A stretch of DNA of 64,000 nt from Capsicum annuum. Lineage: Eukaryota > Streptophyta > Magnoliopsida > Solanales > Solanaceae. The stretch spans positions 10,241,084 through 10,305,083 of the forward strand of contig NC_061121.1 in NCBI RefSeq assembly GCF_002878395.1. The letters run 5' to 3'. Positions 21,936 through 32,118 of this stretch are shown piece after piece (position 1 is the stretch's first letter; each line of letters starts with the position of its first letter). Under the pieces are notes generated by a model, which ran no database searches, had not been told where the DNA came from, and saw only the letters and a list, made by a program, of their open reading frames with translations. The translations under genes were made by a program, and so were the position numbers.

Positions 21936-22434
21936 TGGAGATTTTAGGCTTAAAAAATTTAGTAATCATCTTGAACTAATTTCACCATTTCAACTTATTT
22001 AAATTAAAAAAAATTAAAAAATAACAAATAATCAGCTACAATGAAAGCAAGGATGAAATTAGGGGCTTACGAGAGTAAAAAAGAAAATTTTTACCTATTT
22101 ACAGCAAGGCTGAAAAGTATACTTCGTTTAAAAAATAGCTAACCTTCTAAAATTAGGAGCTTAAGAGAGGCCAGAGTCTTTCAATGTTCATTTCGTTCAG
22201 ATTCCAGAAGCTAAGCTACAGCTGCCCTTTCTATTTCTTTTTGTAGTGTTTAGCTTTAGTTTAACTATTTGTTTTTAATTTTATTTTGTCTTGATTTTTG
22301 TTGTTATTGGACTTGGTCAGTTGGTGTTTCTTGTTGGGCCGTCTATTTTGTTAACATTATTAATAAAGGGCGGAGGGCCTTGTTCCATCTTTTTTTTTTT
22401 AAAAACAAAAAGAAAATTAAAAGCAAGGCTGAAA

Positions 22435-22515
22435 AGCTGAAAAAGGAATTAAGTAGAAAGCACGCCCATGAGGATTCGAACACACGTTGCAGTATTGAAC
22501 ACACATACTTATGTG
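22435..22515 (-). other. tRNA-like stretch inside the hAT element
   Basis: The complement has an A-box-like taactcaatggtaagaggg and a B-box-like gtgttcgaatcct at roughly tRNA spacing. No paired acceptor stem was found, so this looks like a tRNA relic or SINE head rather than a working tRNA gene. Confidence 0.35.
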
Positions 22516-22680
22516 TTCCCTCTTACCATTGAGTTATCCATCAGTTTTGATTTTGGGTTCCAACCTCTATATATGTATTCCTTTTAGTAATATTTCTCCT
22601 TTAATTATATGTCTTACGGTGGTAGTTGTGGGTTCCCGGGAACCCACAACTGCTACTGTAGATCTGCCCCTGCATTTTAA

Positions 22681-23380
22681 TGGTGCATTTTCAAAAACTA
22701 TTTTCTATGTGGCCTTTTATTATAGGTTCATGACATTAATTAAAATAAATCAATATTAATTTCAAATATCTTAGATCCATTAAAAAAAATGGTTCATTTA
22801 ACATAACCCGACCCACACCCATTAAAGTATTTTTTTCCTACAACAACAACTATTTTTCTGATCAGAAGAAATAGTGATTAATGTATATCCTTTGGCTATT
22901 TCTAGTTGATTCTAAATCATTATAAATGTTACGCTTAACAGAAACCTCAAAAATTTTATCCTACATTTTAATTTCAGTGACTCCAATACATACTCTGAAG
23001 TTGCAAGAAAATAAGCCAATGAACAATTAGGGAAAACAAGAAAAAGAAAGAGGCATACCAATAGAATTTCTCCAATAATCTCCCATCATGAATTAAAGGA
23101 GCATACATTATTGAAAAATTATTTCTAAATAACGGCTTAAAAGAAGTCTGTTATCCCAACTATCCCGCTATGTATATGGAATAAGTTCACCCATACTGAA
23201 TTAGTGGAGTATGCACTGTTGAAAAATTATTTTCAAATAACGGCTTAAAAGAAGCTTTCTATTCCAATTATCTCGCCAAGTATATATGATAACTTCTCCA
23301 ATCATTATGATATATATGCTGTTATAAATAATCTCGATAATAACTAATTTCAAATATTTTGAAATTAATATTGATTTCTT
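22681..23380. other. Interior of the foldback element, no gene
   Basis: Between the hAT end and the right arm this segment is AT-rich and holds arm-like text (22681-22760) and the tandem repeat at 23090-23305. No gene was recognised. Confidence 0.5.
23090..23305 (+). repeat. Two-copy tandem repeat of about 115 bp
   Basis: Units at about 23096 and 23208 share attgaaaaattattt, aaataacggcttaaaagaag and a pyrimidine-rich tail. They lie in the interior of the inverted-repeat element and have no coding potential. Confidence 0.65.
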
Positions 23381-23767
23381 TTAATTAATGGCGCGGACTT
23401 ATAGTAAAAGACCATGTGGCAAAGTTATTTTTAAAAATCCATCATTAAAAAGTAGTGGCATGGGTGGGTTGATTTTATAACTGTGATAGTATGAATAAGC
23501 CAAACTTTTAACTGATGGCATAAATGAGCCATTTCTAATAGTTCAATGGCATATTTGAGCCATTTTGATTATTTTAATTAATGACGTCGACCTCTAATAA
23601 AAGGCCACGTGGGAAACCTATTTTTGAAAACCACCGTTACAAAGTAATGACATGGATGAGTTGGTTTTTTTAACGGTGATAGCATGAATGAGCTCAACTT
23701 CTCACTAATGTCATAAATGAGTCATTTTTGATAATTCAGTGAAAAATTTAAGCCTTTTCCCTTACAA

Positions 23768-24108
23768 AAGAAAAAACACAACATGCTTAAAATCAGTTTC
23801 TACATGAAGCAAAAGAACAACAAACTTTACATTTTCCAATGCCCATAAAACCAAAAACACTGATCGTAGCAGTGTAAGTTTTCCAAAAAAGCTGTAAATT
23901 GTAGTTTTTAATTTTTCTTTGATGAATGAGCTTATTTTATTATTTTAATCTTGTGGGGTCTTTTATTTGTTGATTTTTTTGCAGAAAATCTAGAGAATCT
24001 TGGAAAAAACAAAGATGAAATCTGAAAAGAGTCATCATGAGGAAGAAGAACAGGATGAGTATGATGTTGGTTCTAATAGAGATGCTACACCTTCCAGTAA
24101 CAGTACCA
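23768..24108 (+). repeat. Direct duplication, right copy (BIM2-like 5' end)
   Basis: The partner of 18796-19136. It begins exactly where the inverted-repeat element ends and continues without a break into the rest of the exon and the following intron, so it looks like the copy still joined to the original downstream gene. Confidence 0.85.
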
Positions 24109-24112
24109 AAGG
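24015..24112 (+). pseudogene. BIM2-like bHLH first exon, copy 2
   Basis: ATG 24015 opens MKSEKSHHEEEEQDEYDVG, then SNRDATPSSNSTK, followed by a splice donor (aaaggtttgttg, GT near 24113). The acceptor gcag lies upstream at about 23985. The exon is complete, but the following intron is cut at about 24471 by an Ogre/Tat fragment and the bHLH exons are not in the window. So it is a severed first exon rather than a working gene. The BIM2 call is moderate and rests on the short acidic N-terminus and its exon position. Confidence 0.5.
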
Positions 24113-24471
24113 TTTGTTGAATGTTTTTATGGTAGTGTTTGTGTATTTTTTTTTAATTGTTTTTTATAATCATGTTGTTAGGGTTTTTCCCCAATTTTCT
24201 TATTAAAATTAATTTTTCTTTTTCTTATAATAAAAATAAAATTTCCTAAAAGAAAAAATATAAAACTTGTCCATATTTGGCTAACCTCACTTTTGGAGGA
24301 AAGGTTTTGGAAATTTATAAAGAGAAAACCCCTTATCTCATACCTTAACACAATAGTATTCACAATGTAGTCGTTTATGAGTCTGTTTAAGGAGACTAAT
24401 AAATTTTTTATACTTTTTGATATTAGTTTTCAATATATAGGTCGTTTGACCAAATTATATCAAAAGAAAAG
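24113..24471 (+). other. Intron remnant after the BIM2-like exon
   Basis: T-rich intron-like DNA, no ORF of note. It ends where sequence shared with 36187 onwards begins (gtcgagcaaaagaatagag). Confidence 0.5.
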
Positions 24472-25007
24472 TGTCGAGCAAAAGAATAGAGTCAAAAAAA
24501 AGAAGAGAAGAGAGAAAAAATGTGTCCAAAAAGAGAAAAAAAAAAGAGTGTCAAGAAAAAAGAGTCGAAAAAAAAAAACTCAAAAGGAAAATAGTCAATA
24601 AAAGTCAATGGAATAAAAAAGGAAGTCATTATCAAGCAAAAGAACAAGCTACCAAAACTACGTGTGACCTGATTCTCCTCTCTCAGTGGTGAGATACGTA
24701 GGCTTCCCTACTCTAGGCTCTGTCCAACAAAATAAACAGTTTAGAATTGCCCAAACAAAAGAAACTGGGGCATAAGTTAATCCTCATTGTTTGAGTCGAT
24801 TCCAAAAAGTGTAAGTCATACCCACTTAAGGTGTCGTTTATGCCCCCATGCTATCTCTTTTTTCTAACCCTATCCAAATTCAAGTTACAACTAAAGAAAG
24901 ACCTTCAGATCAATCTTTGAGAATGTTAAGGCTAAGCATGCAATGGATGTGATGACACATTTTGGATATTACTTATCTTCCTCGGCATAAGGAATCAAGA
25001 GAGAAAT

Positions 25008-25262
25008 AAAAATTAAAGAGTATTATTGGTGAAAACCCTCACAGGAACCGTAAGATGATGGTAAGTTCAGAGAGATAAAAATGAGAGAGTCTTATCGGTG
25101 AAAACCCTTATGGGCACTATGAGACGACTGTGAGTTGAAAGAAATGAAAATAAGGGAATCTTATTGGAAGAAAACCCTCTCAGATACTATGAGGCAATGG
25201 TCAGGTGATAAAACAAAATTAGAGAGGCTTGTTGGTGAAAACCCTTCAAGGCGCCACTAGCC
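25008..25262 (+). repeat. About 69-bp tandem repeat, four units
   Basis: The units share ttggtgaaaaccct, gacgactgtgagtt and gagagtctta. They begin near 25026, 25096, 25166 and 25228, with strong divergence. Two more units lie at 36730-36838. Confidence 0.75.
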
Positions 25263-26166
25263 GAATGAGGTCACCGAATGCAATTGGCCCAAGAAAGCAA
25301 CTCACTTTTAGGGTCATTAACTCAACAACAATTTGTGAGATTTTTGGATAGAAAGATCAGGCAGTTTAATCCGATATGCATGTGATAATCATTAGAGTTG
25401 ACTGTCATTTTCAGATAAACTTTTCTTTCATCTTTTTCAATAGGGACATTCATTATCATTTTTTTCTTTTCTATAGTTATATTTTAATTAATCTTCAGTC
25501 AGTTATCCAAATAAAATCATTGTCATTTTTCTCTTGTGTTTGAGTCAAGTCTATGTCCAAACAATTGAGAAAAGATTTCAAAACTGCGTACCAACTTATT
25601 CAATTGTACAAAGCAAGGCAGAAAGGCCAACGCATGAAAAAGACATGATTGTGATCCAAAATAAGGCAAGCAGAAAGTTTTGTCAACAAGAAAGTATGGG
25701 AACTCATGAAATACCAAGGTTCCAAGGGGTCTCTCTAAGAAGCATAGCAAAGTAGAGATGCTGTGTTTTTCTCAGTCACTCTTAATAATCTAAGTTTGGT
25801 CAATGAAGCATCAAGTCAATGACGCAGGCTAATGGTTGGAAGCAAGGCTAAATGTGATAACGGCAAGAGCATTTGCCACAAAAGCCAAAGCCACAAACCA
25901 ACCACCATGTTTTTAAACTCACAACCTTTCTTTGCATGAAATAGGCACACATGTTACCTTCAAATCAAGGATTTCAAAGCCTAAACATCAAGGCCCATAA
26001 TTTCTCACTTTTACAAATGCAGGAAGTAATGTTGCTGCACAGGTTTGATAATTAAATCATGATAAAAATTCATCATCTTGTATCCCTAGGAGACACAATT
26101 TCTTGTCCAGGGATTTCAGTTTTTATTTACTGGGTGATACACTTCTTAAATTGAACCTTCACTCCT

Positions 26167-26658
26167 AGAAGACGTACTTTCTAGTCGAGTCATTCCCCTT
26201 GACCCCTAGAAGACCTACCTTTTAGTCGAGTCTTCTCTTTCAATCCCTATAAGACATACCTTTTAGTCGAGTCATAGCCTTTGATTTTTATAAGACGTAC
26301 CTTTTAGTCAAGTCATTCCCTTTGATTCCTATAAGATATACCTTTTAGTCGAGACATTCCCTTTGATTCCTATAAGACCTACCTTTTAGTTGAGTCATCT
26401 CCTTTGATTCCTATAAAACGTACCTTTTAGTCGAGTCATTCCATTTGATTCCTATAAGATGTACCTTTTAGTCGTCATCTCCATTGAATCCTAGTAAGAC
26501 GTACCTTTTAGTCGGGTCATCTCTCTTGATTCCTATAAGACGTACCTTTTAGTCGAGTCATTCTCCTTGATCCTTAGAAGACGTACCTTTTAGTTGAGTC
26601 AATTTTGTTGATTCCTATCAGACGCACCTTATAGTTGAGTCATTCTCCTTGATTCCTA
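26167..26658 (+). repeat. 41-bp minisatellite, 12 units
   Basis: Twelve tandem units of about 41 bp have the consensus core agacgtaccttttagtcgag followed by a T/C-rich spacer ending gattcctat. The core is best kept and spacers vary. The unit at about 26460 is shorter. No ORF runs through it. Such arrays are typical of the 3' untranslated region of Ogre/Tat elements. Confidence 0.9.
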
Positions 26659-26806
26659 AAATGATGTGACTTTTGCAAAAGTTCTTTGATGATAAACTGG
26701 GGCAAAATTTAATTCTTATGTTGGAACTTCACTTTTCTGGCAAAAGAAACCTCTTTATAATAATATTTGTTTGGGATAATTTTCTTCTTAGTTTTGATGT
26801 GATTTT

Positions 26807-27180
26807 AGGAGCCCGCTTGGAGAGTAGGGTGAATAAATGAAAAGTCAAGCAACATGGTGAAGAATTTGAAAGTCAAGCAACAAGGAGAAAAGTTGAAAGT
26901 TAACAGACTGATGAAATAGCAAGTCAGGAGCCCGCCAGAAGAACAGGGTGATGAAATTGCAAGTCAGGAGCCCGCCTGAAGAACAGGGTGATGAAATTGT
27001 AAGACTGGAGCCCGCTTGAAGAACAGGGTGATGAAATGGAAAGTTAGGAGCCCGCCCGAAGCACAGGGTGAATAAATGGAAAGTTAAGCAACAAGTAGAA
27101 GCAATTGAAGACCAAGCAACAAGTGATGAAATTGCAAGTCAGGAGCTCGCCTGAAGAATAGGGTGATGAAACTTAAGTCA
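26807..27180 (+). repeat. 40-bp minisatellite, about six units plus fillers
   Basis: The core aggagcccgcctgaagaaca with gggtgatgaaattgcaagtc recurs near 26809, 26928, 26968, 27008, 27048 and 27144. It is interleaved with a second short motif, aagcaacaag. It lies just after the 41-bp array. Confidence 0.85.
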
Positions 27181-27501
27181 GGATTCCAACAGAAGTTTTA
27201 TAGATAGTATTTTGTAATTTTATTCATGTTTTAACTTATAATTTTCATTTTGATGTAATGACAGAGCCGCGGAATGGAACCTCGATGGAACCTCACTTGA
27301 CTCTCCAACTTGGTATAGTTTATTTCCTTCCAATCCTTTGAGACACTGTCACTTGATTCCTCCATAACTTGGGTGGGTAGGATGGCTTAAGTTAGAATTT
27401 GGTTGTTCTTTTTCTTTCTATTTCTTCCTTTGAATAATGGTCGGGACAAAATTCTGTCTTATTCTCTACTTCTTTGTCTGAAAACACTACGTGTTTACAT
27501 T

Positions 27502-27512
27502 CGAAGGGGGCA
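27502..27512 (+). other. Polypurine tract of the Ogre/Tat element
   Basis: cgaagggggca directly precedes the LTR start (tgatgtagatacc), as in plant Ogre/Tat elements. Confidence 0.75.
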
Positions 27513-28159
27513 TGATGTAGATACCTAATTTCATCACTCCCCGATATCTTTTTTACCCATTTTTTACTTTATCCTATCGTGTACCCTCACCCATGTAATT
27601 ATACCCCGCAAAAATACAAAAAATAACAACTTAAAACAAACTCCCTAACAAATTTTATCCTATCCTAACCCTTTTTACACCTCATCCTACCAACCTACCC
27701 TACCCCATACCCTACCTTACCTCACCCCTACCCCAAATACTCTCACCTCTTCATGTTTTACCCCTTTCTTCACCTCAACAAAATGAGGATAAGGGAATGG
27801 ACTAACAATAAAAAAGAGAGTAGGGCCTATGTGAGGATTTTTTTTCTTTTATTCTCTTTCTATTGAAAATAGCTATATAGGTAATAGGTATATACAGAAA
27901 GGAGGGCTCTAAAAAAAATTCAAGAGAGAAGGGGACCATTTTCCTATTTTTGAAAAAAAGAATATACACCTCCTACACATTTTTGGTCAATTCCAGTGAA
28001 CAACTTCACCATTCTTCCATGACTATTGACACACACACACTCTCATACATTACTCCTCACTGATACATACATTTTGACATTCACAAGAGAGACACTGACC
28101 ATTCTCACGTGAAATACCCTACACTTTCCTAAGCTAGAAAGCGAACGGTTGTTCGTACA

Positions 28160-30368
28160 TGTGAAACCCCCAATTCTGTAAGCCATATTTGGGCACATGA
28201 ATTACCAAGAGTACCTTATTTATAAGAGAGCTTATGATGTGTTAAGTGTTTTTATATGAGTCACTTAAGGTAGTACAAGCTAAGAGTTTCAAAATCCATC
28301 AAGTTTTAGTGTTTGAATTTTCAAGGGTCATCTTTGAATTATCATAACTTGATAAATATGTAGTATTTATGCATATTTATATCAACGAAATTATAGATAA
28401 TCAAATTATCTTTCCAACGATATCAATTTTGTCAAAATCCGACACCCGAGCAAGGAGTTATGGCTTTGCGAAGTAGAGTGCGTCGCCTAACCAATCACAC
28501 ATGGCTAATGGAATAAGTGTGTGATACGCAATGTAGTGCATACCTAAATGTTTGCGATAAGCAATACGACGCATACTTAAATCTGTGCGATAAGAAATGC
28601 GGCACATAATTAGTGTTTCATGTAGTAAAAACACTCCGTTTTAAGTTATTTTGAGGGCAATTAAGTCTTTTGGCAGTCCTTACACATCCCTAAACTTAAC
28701 CTTACGAATTTAATAGATTCTAAAAACATCATAACCCTATTATCAGTCTATGCTCATCATCCAAGAGCACTAAAGGAGAAAAACAGTTAGGGTTGCACAA
28801 TTAGCATGGAGGGTCCAATCTTTAAACGAATCCGTTACCATAAAGGTATGTGGGGTTTTCAACAAGAACATTCTTTCGTTCTTGTGCCCAAAATTTGTAT
28901 TATTTTACAAAGATATATGATTTTACATGCTTTGATATGAATTTGAGATAGAAACTATTATCTTACGTTCTTATTCAAAAGACTAGTATATTTTTATGAT
29001 GTCTTGAAGATAAATTCCTTCAGTTTTGATGTTAATATCATGTTTGAAGTTGAATCTCCAGATTTTCATATGAATTATACATGTTTGCTACATAAAGTGT
29101 GAATCTTGAAATATTTTGCTCAAGTATTGATATATGGGTTTTGAATCCTATTCGAGAATTATGATTTTTGTGAAAGTAATGTGTTATGCACACATTGAGA
29201 TTTGAATGATTTGACCTTTTGGTCTTGAAAGATTTATTTTTGAACTTGAATGAGAAAAGAAATCTACATTTTGATTTATTATCAACAAGGGGTAGCATGA
29301 TGGCTCCCTTTGTGAATTGCTGAATTATTTTATGGTGGATTTTCTTTGAAAAGATCTGAGCTAAGTCTGGGTGTAGTCTTTAGCACCGAGTGGGAGGTAT
29401 AGCTGTGTTGGTACTTCCCTGGAACTAGTTTTTGGATTTGATAATTATAGTTCTACTCCGATGGCAAGGATAGGATGGCTCTCCCCAACGTGGGTTGTAC
29501 GTTGGACTCTATGTGGCTCATATTGTTTATGTCGGCTATGAGATCTCCCACTATGTGTGTGCCTTCTTTCTATCTAAGATAATGATATAAGATTGAAAGG
29601 ATGGTTTTCCTAAAGTTATTGTTTCCGAAATGATTGCAATACTATATTCTATGGAGAACTGTTATGAGATTTGGTTACCTTGATAGCGTAAAAACCGTGA
29701 TGAAATAAATTGAGAACATACTATCATGACTCACATGTTTTACTTGAGATATCTTATTCTATCATGATTATAATGATTTTATTCGAGCTAGGTGAGTCTT
29801 TTATTATATCATGCATGTTTCCTATAAATGTTTATGATATTGATCATTTAAATTGTATACACCCCCATATGCTCGGTACATTTCTATTTTACTGACCCAC
29901 ATCTTTGGTTTTGGGCTATATTTTCTTTGAATGTAGGTTCAGGTGCTCAGTCCTAGGCTCGACAGTGATTTTTTGGGCACGCTGATCTACATCTTCTGCC
30001 GCAGTGAGTCCTCATGATCTGAGGACGTGATATTTAGACTCCTATTTCATTCAAGTTGTTTATTTTTGGCACTGAGTATGAGTCAGTTGGGGCATGTCCC
30101 AATGGCTCTCTAATTTTTTTGATTTTTAGAGGCTTGTCAGATTAGACTAGATGGTTGGAGTTGTAATGAGATATCATATTTTGTTACTTTCTGCATTTAT
30201 CTATTCTAGTGTTTTTGAGACTTTAATGATGACTCTTAGATGCTTTCACTATTTTGAACATGAAATAAGTTTGTGATAGTGTTAGATGGATCAAAGAGTT
30301 AGCTTGGGGCTACTTGTGGTCTCAAGCACCGTGTGACGCCTTGGGACCCATTTTCGGGGCATTAGATC
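28160..30368 (+). mobile_element. Solo LTR of the element A family, inside the Ogre LTR
   Basis: It begins TGTGAAACCCCC and ends near ttcggggcattagatca. The 3' half is an evident relative of element A's LTR (28160 onwards versus the inverted 4851-7260), for example ctccccaacgtgggttgtac and gttagcttggggctac. No internal coding follows, so it is a solo LTR. A TSD could not be established. Confidence 0.75.
28521..28620 (+). repeat. 33-bp tandem cassette in the solo LTR
   Basis: Three units with phase points at 28521, 28554 and 28587 (gtgata, gcgata, gcgata), exactly 33 bp apart. Each runs through gca...cgcatac and taaat. It is homologous in position and length to the triplet at 11786-11876 but much diverged. 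Confidence 0.8.
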
Positions 30369-32118
30369 ACGACTACTGGATAATCATCCATATCCTCTTC
30401 ACTGAACAAAAATATAGACACTGAACCATTTTCTTCAAGAATCCACACTCACCATCATAAAAACAAGAGACACTCTCATAGAATTCTCACTCACCGCTGC
30501 ACATACACATTCTTTGGTCAGAAAAATAGTCCCTCATCCCCTCTTTGACTAAAAAATTGCACACCATACCCGAGAATAGATGTATAAAGGGAGTCATGAA
30601 AAGAGTGAGAGAGTGAGATAAGAGAGATGAATGGGGTTTGAATCGGCGAGGGTGGACAGATATTGCCAAGAATTAGGTGGGTCAAGTTTTTTTCGATGAC
30701 CTGTTTGCTGGAGCTATCCGTTTCTAAATATTTTAAGGCGGCTCTCGCTCAAGAGCATCAGAAAAAGCCGGAGAGCTGACCAGTTTATCAATTTGTGTCC
30801 ATCGTTACTCTCATCGGAATCTCTCTATTTTGTTTGATTTTGGTTCAGATTCGGTAAGATTTTGGATGTAGGTGTTCTCGGGTTTTCATAGAATCAGTCT
30901 TGGGTTTTTCGTTATTTCTTCCTTCTTAGGATTCAAATCTGACTGGGTCGTTATTCTTCAATACCAGAGTTGGAGTTGGTCACTATTGAGACCCTATTCA
31001 GAGTTCTAAAGTTCTGGTCTTCTTAAATCTTATTACTAATGAAATCGGTTCTTCAAAGGTCCATAAATCTTATTACCAATGAAATTGGTTCTTTAAAGGT
31101 CCTTCTTTTAACTCTACTTTTGAATTACTGAGGTGGTAATATCATGATTTTGTGATGTGGTTTTGAATATTTGAGCAAAATATTGATTGTTTTTGTGGAT
31201 GTGAATGATCGATATGCTTAAATGTTTGTGTCCTCAGTTGGATATGTGTTCGATATTGATTTCAAATATTGAAAAAGTAATTTGATAGTCGAATTGGTTG
31301 TTTGGGGGTCGGGATTGAAAATCGATAATCGAATAAGTCGAAGGTTGTTTATTTTGATTCATTACAGAATATCATTGAATTAGATAGCATCATGATTAGG
31401 CCATCGAATGAATAGGTGAAAGTAGGTTTGAGTAGGCAAAGATTTACGAATAAGTGTTTGCTCTATGAATTATTGAATGCTTGAAATAAGTGTTGAATGG
31501 TTTGGTTTTATTTCTTTTGGATGAATGTATCATTTAGCCGAGGAATGCCCCGACATACATTGTATTTATTCATCGAGGAATGCCCCGATGTACTATGTTG
31601 GCAGAAGGCGTTCGTGAGAAAGGCCCAAGGCGTAGGATAAAGCCTGGGAGCATAGTTAGGATTAGTATAGGATAGATAGGATTTATTTTTTGCATTTTAT
31701 TTATTTTGGGTATGATAATCGGACTGAACACTATACTTTGATTCATTTGTTTGGTTTGTTTGTTTGCTTTACGTGATTCTTTGTGGTTTGTACATTCGTA
31801 GTGTCAAAATTAGCCAATACGCTCCACCAAGCGAACGTGGTTGAATTACGGGATTGAGGGGTGCCTAACACCTTCCCTTCAGTCAACAGAATCCTAAGCC
31901 GGAATCTCTGTTTGCAAACCAGTTAAAAGAGTCAAATGGTTTTGAAAAGGATTTTCCAATGGTGAATTGGCACACCAGATTATGCCAAGTGGTAACTCTG
32001 ATTTCGAATGTAAAAACAATCCTTCTTCGAAACAAATAGTTTTCTTTTGTCACTTAATAATAAAAACCCTTTCGAGCTTAAAACGAATCTTGTTGGAGTA
32101 CAAAAAAGTGGTGTGGTA

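Larger units (their letters stand above)
19420..22672 (-). mobile_element. hAT transposon, degenerate
   Basis: Terminal inverted repeats: left cagaggcggatctaggattt (19420) and right, inverted, caggggcagatctac (22672), matching the CAGGGGCGGATCTA ends typical of plant hAT elements. Flanking 8-mers ctttttta (19412-19419) and cattttaa (22673-22680) are a plausible aged TSD with two mismatches. It contains a broken transposase on the minus strand. Confidence 0.8.
19137..23757. mobile_element. Foldback/MITE-like element with long inverted arms
   Basis: The left arm (19137-19411) and right arm (about 23380-23757, inverted) share blocks such as ctcatttatgccat, ggtggttttcaaaaatag and cacgtggccttttatta. 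Each arm has about two tandem, diverged versions of this text. The hAT element (19420-22672) splits one arm: its sequence resumes at 22673 with aatggtgcattttcaaaaac. No transposase of its own is seen. The element lies exactly between the two BIM2-like duplicates. Confidence 0.65.
24472..27512 (+). mobile_element. Ogre/Tat Ty3-gypsy element, 3' internal region (copy 1)
   Basis: This part begins with an A/G-rich stretch (agagtcaaaaaaaagaagag) and the box cctgattctc...gtgagatacgtaggc near 24668-24703. Tandem arrays follow, then a purine tract (cgaagggggca, 27502-27512) directly before an LTR. No pol domain is visible: RT, integrase and protease are missing. Its first 650 bp recur at 36187-36840. 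The assignment rests on the PPT/LTR motif and on the Ogre/Tat-type gag at 33780. Confidence 0.7.
27513..32118 (+). repeat. Ogre/Tat LTR, split by a solo LTR
   Basis: It starts near 27513 (tgatgtagatacctaatttc) and ends near 32118 before tttggcaactctgctggtga, the primer-site region usual for this lineage. The end shows the familiar block ggggtgcctaacaccttccc (31859-31878), then gccaagtggtaactctgat. A Tekay-type solo LTR (28160-30368) is inserted, so the original LTR was about 2.4 kb. Short inner repeats: a 45-bp pair at 31026-31115 (aatcttattac) and a pair of cgaggaatgccccga at 31540 and 31572. Confidence 0.7.

Noticed and set aside
22435..22515. Functional tRNA gene
   Set aside because: No paired acceptor stem and no clear anticodon arm.
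24377..24692. Lys/Arg-rich open frames
   Set aside because: They reflect the A/G-rich 3' internal stretch of the Ogre/Tat element, also seen at 36002-36370; not a basic protein gene.
26167..27180. CRISPR-like regular repeats
   Set aside because: Repeats have no unique spacers of constant length, the genome is a plant and the units are tandem minisatellites.
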